This document shows positions 1 through 6,013 of a DNA stretch of 9,582 nt, piece by piece. The stretch is taken from NCBI GenBank assembly GCA_002342025.1, contig DDPD01000087.1, forward strand, positions 1 through 9,582, given 5' to 3'. The notes below the pieces were generated by a model. That model had not been told where the DNA came from and made no database searches. It saw only the letters and a list, made by a program, of their open reading frames with translations. The translations under genes and the position numbers were made by a program. The DNA comes from Moraxellaceae bacterium UBA2477. Lineage in GTDB: Bacteria > Pseudomonadota > Gammaproteobacteria > Pseudomonadales > Moraxellaceae. Position 1 is the first letter of the stretch; each line of letters opens with the position of its first letter.

Positions 1-1342
1 CGATACCCGCGTGTATCGCCTGCGCGGCGAGACGCTGGAACCGCTGACTCAGGATCACTGCACGCGCATCAATGCCGACACGACTTACCTGAGCCGCGCA
101 CTGGGCATGGACTGGCGTGTCGACATCGACTATCGCCACAGTGACATTGAAGTGGGCGACCTCTTTATGACCTGTAGTGACGGGGTTCACGGATTTATTG
201 CCAACCCGCAACTAAAGCAGTTATTGCGCGAGCAGCAGCACGACCTGGAAGCACTGGCCGATACCCTGCTCGCCACGGCACTCGCGCAAGGCAGCAACGA
301 CAACCTGTCTTGCCAGCTCGCACGGGTGGAGTCGGTCGGACTGGACACTCATGACGAACTCGGCCAGCAGCAGTCACGCTTGCCAGTTCCGCCGAGCTTA
401 CTGCCGGGGCAGACGCTGGATGGCTACTTCATTGAAGCCGAAGTGCATGCCAGCCCACGCAGCCACCTCTACCGCGTACGAGATAGCAAAACCGGCCAAC
501 TCTTCGCACTGAAGGCGCCGAGCGTGCAGTTCGAGGATGACGAAGACTATCGCTCGCACTTCGCAATTGAGGGTTGGATAGGCCAGCGCATCACGCACAA
601 AAACCTGATTCGCATTCATCCGCCCACACGAGCGCCTCAATGCCTGTACCACATCATGGACTGGCTCGAAGGTGAATCGCTGGCAGGCTGGCATAATCGC
701 CAAGCGCGGGTGGATATTGCCGTGGTCGTGGGCTTTGCCCGCCAGATCGTTGCCGGTCTGCGCGCCTTGCATCGCCGTGACACCCTGCATCAAGACCTGA
801 AGCCCGACAACATCCTGCTCTGCAACGATGGCACGCTGAAGCTCATCGACCTCGGCTCGGCGCGCGTCGCCAGTCTGCAGGAGTCATCTCCACGCGATGT
901 GCTGGATCGGCCGGGTGCAGCCGATTACGCCGCGCCGGAATATGCGCTGGGGCTGGCTCGTGACACGCGGGCCGATCAGTTCTCCTTGGCGGTAACACTC
1001 TATGAGTTACTGACCGGCCAGCACCCCTATGGTGAAGATTACGATCAAGCTCAGACACCGGCGGCGTTTCATCAGCTGCGCTACGTCAGTGCCTGCAAGT
1101 ACAACCCGCATCTGCCGCTCTGGTTCGATGCAGCCCTGCGCAAGGCCTGCGCCATCAATGCCGACAATCGCTACGAGGCGCTTAGCGAGCTGCTGCTAGA
1201 TTTGGAGCGACCGAATCCAAGTCTGACGCCGAATCAGCGCCTGCCATGGATCGAGCGCGATCCGGTGAAGTTCTGGAAGTGGCTGGCACTGGTGGCCGTG
1301 GCGGGACATGTGGCGTGGCTGGTGCGGGCGCTGATGCCTTAA
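1..1342 (+). CDS. Bifunctional PP2C phosphatase / Ser-Thr kinase, 5'-truncated
   Basis: The reading frame is already open at base 2, so the N-terminus is outside the window. The visible start is the tail of a PP2C-type phosphatase domain: a GDxR-like segment (DTRVYRLRG), then DLFMTCSDGVHG with the metal-binding SDG, and the terminal SNDNLS motif near base 296. A Ser/Thr kinase domain follows at about 420-1200. Its catalytic Lys (ALKAP) is at 512-514, the loop HQDLKPDN at 788-811, DLG in place of DFG at 848-856, and AAPEY and DxxS motifs come after. The Arg of HRD is Gln, as in non-RD kinases, which need no activation-loop phosphorylation. One hydrophobic segment just before the stop (FWKWLALVAVAGHVAWLV) should anchor it in the inner membrane. 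Such fusions are often encoded beside nitrate/nitrite assimilation genes in proteobacteria, but their substrate is unknown to me. Here the gene converges on the nrt operon, so it belongs to a separate transcript. The family call is firm; the role is inference. Confidence 0.9.
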   Translation, partial: DTRVYRLRGETLEPLTQDHCTRINADTTYLSRALGMDWRVDIDYRHSDIEVGDLFMTCSDGVHGFIANPQLKQLLREQQHDLEALADTLLATALAQGSNDNLSCQLARVESVGLDTHDELGQQQSRLPVPPSLLPGQTLDGYFIEAEVHASPRSHLYRVRDSKTGQLFALKAPSVQFEDDEDYRSHFAIEGWIGQRITHKNLIRIHPPTRAPQCLYHIMDWLEGESLAGWHNRQARVDIAVVVGFARQIVAGLRALHRRDTLHQDLKPDNILLCNDGTLKLIDLGSARVASLQESSPRDVLDRPGAADYAAPEYALGLARDTRADQFSLAVTLYELLTGQHPYGEDYDQAQTPAAFHQLRYVSACKYNPHLPLWFDAALRKACAINADNRYEALSELLLDLERPNPSLTPNQRLPWIERDPVKFWKWLALVAVAGHVAWLVRALMP

Positions 1343-1364
1343 CAACGGTGCTCCGAACATCGGC

Positions 1365-1540
1365 CAGCGAGGGCCAACACCGGCTGAAACACGCCGCTAG
1401 TACGTCCAGCTCGCGCGCTACATCGCGCGGTCGTTCACGCGGTTCGGCGCGATGCGCCGACAAACCCCGCGCTCACCCTTATAGGCTCTCATGCGCCATC
1501 CTTGGCGCATGAAGGTTTCTGCCGGTGTTGGCCCTCGCTG
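1365..1540. repeat. Large inverted repeat with nested hairpins between convergent genes
   Basis: Bases 1365-1390 are the reverse complement of 1515-1540, except for a single T/T mismatch (1385/1520). The outer 20 bp (1365-1384 against 1521-1540) match perfectly. The 124-bp interior holds further hairpins: 1412-1417/1424-1429; a compound hairpin 1438-1471 with a perfect 7-bp inner stem (1444-1450/1454-1460, loop GAT); and a perfect 9-bp stem 1489-1497/1504-1512. A single strand could therefore fold into one long stem carrying about three branches. It occupies most of the gap between the kinase gene and the porin gene. It may be a two-way terminator or 3'-end stabiliser, a small non-autonomous mobile element, or a structured RNA. 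I see no transposase, no flanking target duplication and no second copy in the window. Confidence 0.7.
1489..1512. other. 9-bp stem-loop inside the inverted repeat
   Basis: TCATGCGCC (1489-1497) pairs perfectly with GGCGCATGA (1504-1512) around the loop ATCCTT. It is GC-rich enough to act at transcript 3' ends. Neither strand has a proper T-run directly after it: the + strand continues AGGTTTCT and the - strand GAGCC. It is therefore not a textbook intrinsic terminator. The nearest T-run on the + strand is TTTTT at 1559-1563. Confidence 0.5.
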
Positions 1541-1571
1541 CCCTTGTTTCAGGGGTGGTTTTTCGGGGGCG

Positions 1572-2771
1572 TTAGAACTTGTAGTCGATCTGGGCCCAGG
1601 CTTTGACGACATCCTTGGTTGTGGCCGAGGCATCTTCGCCACTGCCATCGTACTGAGCGACCTTGACCATGGCTGACCAGTTTGGCGTGAAGGTTTTGCT
1701 TATGCTGGCATCAATTTCCTGACCAAACTTTTTGCTGCTGTCGTTGGACTTAAAGCGATGCACCGCCAGTGCCAATCCCAGTCCCGCTACTTTGCCGGAA
1801 GCCTTGATATTGGTATCCACCAAGCCGCCTGCAGGTGTCACCAAGAAGCGATCGGCCCAACCGTTGAAGGCATGCAGTGTCGCCAAAGGCGTCTGAAAAC
1901 CATTCTCCAGCGCTTCACGCTGAACCTTCACGAGCACCGGCCCAAAGTCGTAGCCAAGTTGAATGTCGCGATAGGTGGCATTCGGCACGACCGCCTCAAC
2001 AGAATCTGCATAGTGACGCTGCTGACCATAAGAGAGGTCATATAAGAACTTGCCCTTCTTGCCATCCACTTTCAGCAAGCGATACTCACGACTCTTGTTT
2101 TTGCCCGCATTAGCCAGCAAGAACGGCTGACCAACCGCTTCTTTGCCTTCCAGACCTGCCCAGAACAGGATCACATTCGCCCCTATCGGCGTGCGCGCCT
2201 TCAGGTTCACGATAGGCAGGCGAATGTCGCCGTCCTGGCCACTGATCATGGCAACCTTGTTGGCATAGGTAGCTTGCAAGTCTAACCACGGGAGCAGCTT
2301 GGCTTTTTCGTAGCTGATCGCGGTGAACACCTGATCGTCCTGACGGAAAGCGACATCACCAATGAAGCGGGCATTGTTGTAGACCACTTTCTGCTTGCCG
2401 ATTTTGAAGCCGTAACCCGCCAGCCAAGCCTGATTGATCGCCGTATTTTCGGGATCGACCACGGTGGCATATTTCGTATTCATCTGCACGGCAGGAACAT
2501 GGTAATCGTCAGCCAAAGCACGAATGTCTTCGGCCTCGGCGTAGGCGGTGATGCCGGCAATCGGTGCCAGCTTGTAGCCGAGCACGGTACGCATAATAAA
2601 CGCCTTCGCAGGGTCAGCAGCGGCCATGCCATCATCATCAACAAACTCGAAACGCGGGCGCACCTGAAAGGTCGCCTTGCCCGCTTTTACGGCATCGGTG
2701 AATACATCTGCTGCGTGCACTTCGGCGATGGCCAGCGACATCAGCGACACAGTCAAAATCAGTTTTTTCAT
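1572..2771 (-). CDS. Outer-membrane porin of the nitrate uptake operon (alginate-export-like beta-barrel)
   Basis: The product is 399 aa. Translation starts at the ATG at 2771, with GGAG (2780-2783) eight bases upstream; a longer open frame upstream overlaps nrtD and is not used. Residues 1-20 form a Sec signal peptide ending VHA, followed by ADVFTDAVKAGK. The rest shows alternating beta-strand patterns rich in Tyr, Trp and Gly, and ends in DYKF. That terminal Phe is the usual BAM recognition signal of outer-membrane barrels. Proteins of this type are commonly annotated as alginate export family or putative porins. The gene starts 34 bp after the nrtD stop on the same strand and looks like the last gene of the operon. 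The context points to a nitrate or anion channel rather than alginate export, since no alginate genes are nearby. The barrel assignment is strong; the substrate is inferred from position only. Confidence 0.8.
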   Translation of the reverse strand: MKKLILTVSLMSLAIAEVHAADVFTDAVKAGKATFQVRPRFEFVDDDGMAAADPAKAFIMRTVLGYKLAPIAGITAYAEAEDIRALADDYHVPAVQMNTKYATVVDPENTAINQAWLAGYGFKIGKQKVVYNNARFIGDVAFRQDDQVFTAISYEKAKLLPWLDLQATYANKVAMISGQDGDIRLPIVNLKARTPIGANVILFWAGLEGKEAVGQPFLLANAGKNKSREYRLLKVDGKKGKFLYDLSYGQQRHYADSVEAVVPNATYRDIQLGYDFGPVLVKVQREALENGFQTPLATLHAFNGWADRFLVTPAGGLVDTNIKASGKVAGLGLALAVHRFKSNDSSKKFGQEIDASISKTFTPNWSAMVKVAQYDGSGEDASATTKDVVKAWAQIDYKF

Positions 2772-2805
2772 GATCACATCTCCAAGTTTAGGTGTGTAGC
2801 AAGCT

Positions 2806-3606
2806 TCAGGCCGCAGGCCGTTTTTCTTTCTGATAAAGGAACTCCAGCACGCTGGAACGCAACTGGTGGTAAGCCGGGTTTTCCGCCAAAGCGAGGCGCT
2901 CACGCGGGCGCGGCAGATCTACCGTTAGGATGTCGCCGATGACCGCTGCCGGGCCGTTACTGAGCATGACGATACGATCAGACAGCAGCACGGCTTCATC
3001 GACATCGTGAGTCACCATAACGACCGTAGACTGTGTCTTGGCCACAATAGCCAGCAGCTCATCCTGCAGGTGGGCGCGGGTCAGTGCGTCGAGGGCACCA
3101 AACGGCTCATCCATGAGCAGCACACGAGGCTCCATGGCCAAGGCCCGCGCAATGCCCACGCGCTGTTTCATGCCTCCGGAGATTTCATTCGGACGCTTCT
3201 GTGCCGCGTGGCTTAGGCTCACTAAGGCCAGCGCCGCATCGGTACGCGCTTTCAATTGCGCTTTGCTCTCGCTCGCAGAAAAAACACGCTCAACGGCGAG
3301 GTAGACGTTGGCGTAGCAGGTTAGCCACGGCAACAACGAGTGATTTTGAAAGACCACACCGCGATCCGGGCCAGGGCCTGCAATTTCGCGGCCTGCACAA
3401 ATTAAATGGCCGGTGCTGGGCAGCGTTAGGCCAGCAATCAAATTCAGTAGCGTGGATTTGCCACACCCTGAATGTCCGATCAAGGTGATGAACTCGCCCT
3501 GCTCAATGGTCAGGTTAATGTTTTTCAGGGCGGTGAAACTGCCTTTGGCCGTTTCAAAGGTCATGCCCACATCGGAGATTTCAACGAATTTTTTCGACAA
3601 GCTCAT
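2806..3606 (-). CDS. nrtD: Nitrate ABC transporter ATP-binding protein
   Basis: This 266-aa cytoplasmic ATPase powers nitrate (possibly nitrite) import. Walker A is GHSGCGKST (residues 44-52), the Q-loop Gln is 87, the signature is ISGGMKQR (142-149), Walker B runs into MDEP (165-168), and the switch His is 200 (VTHD). The sequence is typical of the NrtD/TauB/SsuB family. It has a single ATPase domain and no NrtA-like C-terminal extension, so it resembles NrtD (NasD of Klebsiella) rather than cyanobacterial NrtC. It probably works as a homodimer with NrtB. The ATG at 3606 is chosen because GGAG (3614-3617) lies seven bases upstream; upstream in-frame codons overlap nrtB. It starts 14 bp after the nrtB stop, implying coupled expression. 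Sequence alone does not separate nitrate from taurine or sulfonate; NrtA and nasT next door decide it. Confidence 0.9.
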   Translation of the reverse strand: MSLSKKFVEISDVGMTFETAKGSFTALKNINLTIEQGEFITLIGHSGCGKSTLLNLIAGLTLPSTGHLICAGREIAGPGPDRGVVFQNHSLLPWLTCYANVYLAVERVFSASESKAQLKARTDAALALVSLSHAAQKRPNEISGGMKQRVGIARALAMEPRVLLMDEPFGALDALTRAHLQDELLAIVAKTQSTVVMVTHDVDEAVLLSDRIVMLSNGPAAVIGDILTVDLPRPRERLALAENPAYHQLRSSVLEFLYQKEKRPAA

Positions 3607-3620
3607 GACTATTCTCCGGC

Positions 3621-4451
3621 TCAGTATTCGAAACGACGGGCCAACAACACCAGCGTCTGTTCCAACAGCAGACCAATTAGGCCGACCACAAAAATCGCGA
3701 TCAGAATGTGTGCCACGTTTAAGTTGTTCCACTCATCCCACACCCAGAAGCCCAGCCCGGTGCCGCCGGTGAGCATTTCAGCAGCGACAATCACCAGCCA
3801 CGCCACACCAATAGCCAGTCGAACACCCGTCAGCAGGTAAGGCAGTACGGCAGGAAAGAGAATGGTGGTGAGTACCTTCCACTCACTGAGGTTGAGCACG
3901 CGCGCCACATTGAGGTAGTCCTGCGGCACCTGGCGCACACCGGCAGCGGTATTGAGAATCATCGGCCAGATACTGGAGATGAAGATGACCCAGATCGACG
4001 CCGGCTCAGCCTTCTGAAAGACGAGCAAGCCAATGGGTAGCCAGGCCAATGGCGATACCGGCCTTAACAGCCCCATGATGGGCGACAGCATGCCGGAGAT
4101 AAACGCCGATCGGCCCACAATAAAGCCCAAGGGAATGCCCACCACAGCGGCCATGCCGAAACCCAGACCCACACGGGCCAGCGAGTGCAGCACGTTCCAG
4201 CCAATGCCCATGTCGTTCGGGCCGTTTTCATAAAAGGGGTCCGCAAAAAGTGTGAGTGCCGCATCCCACGTTGCTCCGGGGCCCGGCAGGTCACTGCGAA
4301 AGCCGGCCAGCATTTGCCAGGCCAGGAGGAACAGTAAGACCCCCAACAGAGGCGGCAAAACCTGCATGGCGTGAGCCTGCAATTTACGCCGGCGCATGCG
4401 GATGGATTCAGCAGCGATATTGGCCGGCAGTGCCGCAGAAAATTTCAACAT
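3621..4451 (-). CDS. nrtB: Nitrate ABC transporter permease
   Basis: This 276-aa inner-membrane subunit forms the nitrate channel. There are about six hydrophobic segments: residues 31-50, 95-113, 120-145, 152-170, 195-225 and 248-270. A BPD-transp-1 coupling region runs from about 176 to 205 (DYLNVARVLNLSEWKVL, then FPAVLPYLLTG); this is the EAA loop that contacts the ATPase. Start choice: the open frame reaches back to 4589 inside nrtA, but the ATG at 4451 has GGGAGA (4457-4462) at good spacing and gives the usual NrtB N-terminus with a short basic stretch before the first membrane helix. It lies between nrtA and nrtD on one strand, so NrtA, NrtB and NrtD together make a complete importer. 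The family is clear; the substrate rests on NrtA. Confidence 0.9.
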   Translation of the reverse strand: MLKFSAALPANIAAESIRMRRRKLQAHAMQVLPPLLGVLLFLLAWQMLAGFRSDLPGPGATWDAALTLFADPFYENGPNDMGIGWNVLHSLARVGLGFGMAAVVGIPLGFIVGRSAFISGMLSPIMGLLRPVSPLAWLPIGLLVFQKAEPASIWVIFISSIWPMILNTAAGVRQVPQDYLNVARVLNLSEWKVLTTILFPAVLPYLLTGVRLAIGVAWLVIVAAEMLTGGTGLGFWVWDEWNNLNVAHILIAIFVVGLIGLLLEQTLVLLARRFEY

Positions 4452-4463
4452 AAATCTCTCCCA

Positions 4464-4485
4464 GCGAGGGCGCAAACGCCCTCGC
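4464..4485 (-). other. Intercistronic hairpin between nrtA and nrtB
   Basis: GCGAGGGCG (4464-4472) pairs perfectly with CGCCCTCGC (4477-4485) around a 4-base loop. It sits in the 70-bp gap after the nrtA stop, with its edge two bases from the nrtB ribosome binding site. On the coding (-) strand no T-run follows, so it is not a terminator. Hairpins at this point of importer operons often protect the upstream message, so that the binding protein is made in excess over the membrane subunits. That role is an inference here. Confidence 0.65.
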
Positions 4486-4521
4486 AGATAACAGTTCCAC
4501 TTCGTTATTAAGTCGTTCGCT

Positions 4522-5793
4522 TTAGGCGCGAATAGCGAAGCTCGCGGCATAGGCTTTAGGATCTTTGCCATCCCAAACCTTGCCATCAATCAACTTGCTG
4601 CTACGCATCACCTGCTTAGGTACAGGCACCCGCGCCATGGCGGCCGCTTGCTTGTACAAATCGATTTGGTTGATCTGCTTAGCCACGCCGAGGTAATCCG
4701 GATCAGTGCTGAGCAGGCCCCACCGTTTGTGCTGAGTCAGGAACCACATGCCATCGGACAGGTAGGGGAAATTGGTCTGGCCATCGCGGAAAAACGCCAT
4801 GCTGTGTTTGTCCTGCCACTTGCGCCCAATGCCGTCGTCGTACTGACCCAGGAATCGACCGGCAATGACTGCTTCAGGGGCATTCACATACGACTTATCC
4901 GAGATCAATTTGGCCACCAACGGGCGATTTTTGGGGTTGTCGATCCAACGCGACGCATCCAGCACCGCCGCAATCAAAGCGCGTGCCGTGTTGGGGTTTT
5001 CTTTAACCCACGCCGCGGTTGCGCCCAGCACTTTCTCCGGATGATCCGCCCAAACATCCTGCGAGGTGGCCACGCTAAAACCAATATTGTCGGCAATGGC
5101 GCGGGCATTCCACGGTTCACCAACGCAGTAGCCGTCCATATTGCCGACGCGCATGTTGGCGACCATCTGGGGCGGCGGCACCACGATATTCTTAACATCC
5201 TTGATCGGGTTCACGCCCTGCGAGGCCAGCCAGTAATTCAGCCACATGGCGTGCGTTCCGGTCGGGAAGGTGTTGGCGAAGGTGTATTCGCGCGGGTTGG
5301 CTTTAATGTGTTTGGCCAGCGATGGGCCATCCTTCACGCCTTGATCTAACAACTGACGGGATAGCGTGATGCCCTGACCGTTATTGTTCAGACCCATGAG
5401 CACGGCCATATCATTTTTGATGCCGCCAATGCCCAGCTGCACGCCGTAAATCAAGCCATAGAGTACATGCGAGGCATCCAGCTCGCCGTTGACCAGCTTG
5501 TCACGCACACCGGCCCAGCTTGCCTCTTTACTTGGGATAATCTCGATGCCGTACTTCTTATCAAAACCCATTGCCGCCGCCACCACGATGGAGGCGCAAT
5601 CGGTGAGGGGAATGAAGCCCACTTTCACCTGTGTTTTTTCTGGCTTGTCGCTACCGGCAGCCCACGCCCCACTCGATACCGTCATACCAACGCCTCCCGC
5701 TAGGGTTGCCGCGCTAAAAAAAACACTATTTTTGATAAAGTCGCGGCGATTGCTGACTAATGTCTCGGCGACTGATTTGCTGTCTTCACTCAT
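4522..5793 (-). CDS. nrtA: Periplasmic nitrate-binding protein, Tat-exported
   Basis: This 423-aa solute-binding protein delivers nitrate to NrtB/NrtD. The N-terminus carries a twin-arginine signal: NRRDFIK at residues 15-21, a hydrophobic stretch at about 23-40 and AWA before likely cleavage near residue 45. The mature part has hallmark NrtA/CmpA family stretches: GFIPLTDCASIVVAAAMGF (59-77), ASWAGVRDKL (91-100), NNNGQGITLS (136-145) and later FPTGTHAMWLNYWL. In the cyanobacterial NrtA structure a Trp, a Gln and a His bind nitrate; W93, Q140 and the His of TGTHAMW look like their counterparts. The ATG at 5793 is preferred because GGAG (5801-5804) lies seven bases before it and it places the Tat motif normally. 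The related nitrate sensor NasS lacks a signal peptide, so this is the transporter component rather than NasS. Expression is probably governed by the sigma-54 promoter and antitermination leader upstream. Confidence 0.92.
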   Translation of the reverse strand: MSEDSKSVAETLVSNRRDFIKNSVFFSAATLAGGVGMTVSSGAWAAGSDKPEKTQVKVGFIPLTDCASIVVAAAMGFDKKYGIEIIPSKEASWAGVRDKLVNGELDASHVLYGLIYGVQLGIGGIKNDMAVLMGLNNNGQGITLSRQLLDQGVKDGPSLAKHIKANPREYTFANTFPTGTHAMWLNYWLASQGVNPIKDVKNIVVPPPQMVANMRVGNMDGYCVGEPWNARAIADNIGFSVATSQDVWADHPEKVLGATAAWVKENPNTARALIAAVLDASRWIDNPKNRPLVAKLISDKSYVNAPEAVIAGRFLGQYDDGIGRKWQDKHSMAFFRDGQTNFPYLSDGMWFLTQHKRWGLLSTDPDYLGVAKQINQIDLYKQAAAMARVPVPKQVMRSSKLIDGKVWDGKDPKAYAASFAIRA

Positions 5794-5828
5794 GTCCGTA
5801 CTCCGCCTGTGGGCCATTTCTTCAATTC

Positions 5829-5865
5829 AAAAAAAAACGCCCGCACCGCTTTCGCGATACGGACG
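5829..5865 (-). terminator. Intrinsic terminator in the nrtA leader
   Basis: Read on the - strand, CGTCCGTATCGC (5865-5854) pairs with GCGGTGCGGGCG (5849-5838) around a GAAA tetraloop. This gives a 12-bp stem with three G-U pairs. Nine consecutive U residues follow (5837-5829). It lies 35 bases before the nrtA start codon and well after the promoter, so it should stop transcription before nrtA unless overridden. Its 5' arm (5860-5865) is also the 3' arm of the hexaloop hairpin upstream, the expected design for ANTAR-mediated antitermination. Confidence 0.9.
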
Positions 5866-5901
5866 CCGTTGTCCGAAATGTCACTCGTTACCGAGTCACA
5901 T
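5860..5901 (-). promoter_or_regulatory. Candidate NasT (ANTAR) RNA target: tandem stem-loops in the nrtA leader
   Basis: On the - strand two hairpins stand two bases apart. The distal one (5875-5860) is CGGAC-AACGGC-GTCCG: a 5-bp stem with a six-base loop having A at position 1 and G at position 4, the pattern known for ANTAR-protein targets. Its 3' arm is the terminator's 5' arm, so only one of the two can form. The proximal hairpin (5901-5878) pairs ATGT/ACAT, then has a C/C mismatch on the + strand, then ACTC/GAGT. Its loop is GGTAAC if the last G-C pair is counted as open. That loop lacks the A1/G4 pattern, so this half is less certain. The nasT gene directly upstream supports the assignment. 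Confidence 0.75.
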
Positions 5902-5915
5902 CAGTCAAATTGTGA

Positions 5916-5941
5916 CGACAACGTGAGGGAACCCGTTGTCG
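5916..5941 (-). promoter_or_regulatory. Additional upstream hairpin in the nrtA leader
   Basis: CGACAACG pairs perfectly with CGTTGTCG (5934-5941 with 5916-5923), an 8-bp stem with a 10-base loop. It lies about 25 nt after the predicted transcription start and before the two-hairpin ANTAR target. It shares the word GACAACGG with the hexaloop hairpin at 5860-5875. Its 3' arm could therefore pair with that downstream copy instead of its own 5' arm. The function is unknown. Confidence 0.6.
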
Positions 5942-5974
5942 CTTGTACAGGCTTGAACTGCACATCTGAGTTAA

Positions 5975-5991
5975 AGCAGAAACTGTGCCAA
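5975..5991 (-). promoter_or_regulatory. Sigma-54 promoter for the nrtA operon
   Basis: The - strand reads TTGGCACAGTTTCTGCT. TGGCAC places GG at -25/-24 (5989/5988), and GC at -13/-12 (5977/5976) is exactly 12 bp away. The usual consensus is TGGCACG-N4-TTGCW; only the base at -20 and one T of TTGC differ. Transcription should start near 5964, giving a leader of about 170 nt that contains all the hairpins and the terminator. The promoter lies just after the nasT stop codon. Sigma-54 dependence implies an activator such as NtrC and induction under nitrogen limitation. Confidence 0.8.
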
Positions 5992-6013
5992 CTCTACAAA
6001 AAATGGCTTAGTG

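Noticed and set aside
1246..1512. Open + strand frame of 88 codons running past the kinase stop, and - strand frames at 1182-1463 and 1418-1648
   Set aside because: They overlap the kinase or porin genes or the inverted repeat, have skewed low-complexity composition, no ribosome binding site and no recognisable domain. They are by-products of GC-rich sequence.
1365..1540. Integron attC site
   Set aside because: The length (176 bp) exceeds the usual range, and the GTTRRRY / RYYYAAC core boxes do not fit (GTTGGCC and GGCCAAC each break the pattern). No integrase or cassette array is present.
4461..4471. The 11-base word CCAGCGAGGGC is shared by the nrtA-nrtB hairpin (4461-4471) and the large repeat (1364-1374)
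   Set aside because: Several chance 11-base matches are expected within 9.6 kb of GC-rich DNA, and the similarity does not extend further.
4648..5349. A 233-codon open frame on the + strand opposite nrtA
   Set aside because: It lies wholly antisense to a strongly supported nrtA gene, and its translation resembles no family. Long antisense frames are common opposite GC-biased genes.
4522..5793. Reading the binding protein as the cytoplasmic nitrate sensor NasS
   Set aside because: It has a clear twin-arginine signal with hydrophobic core and cleavage site, and is followed by its permease and ATPase, so NrtA fits better.
5895..5916. Hairpin GTCACA/TGTGAC in the nrtA leader
   Set aside because: It is 6 bp with a 10-base loop and cannot coexist with the better-supported stems at 5878-5901 and 5916-5941.
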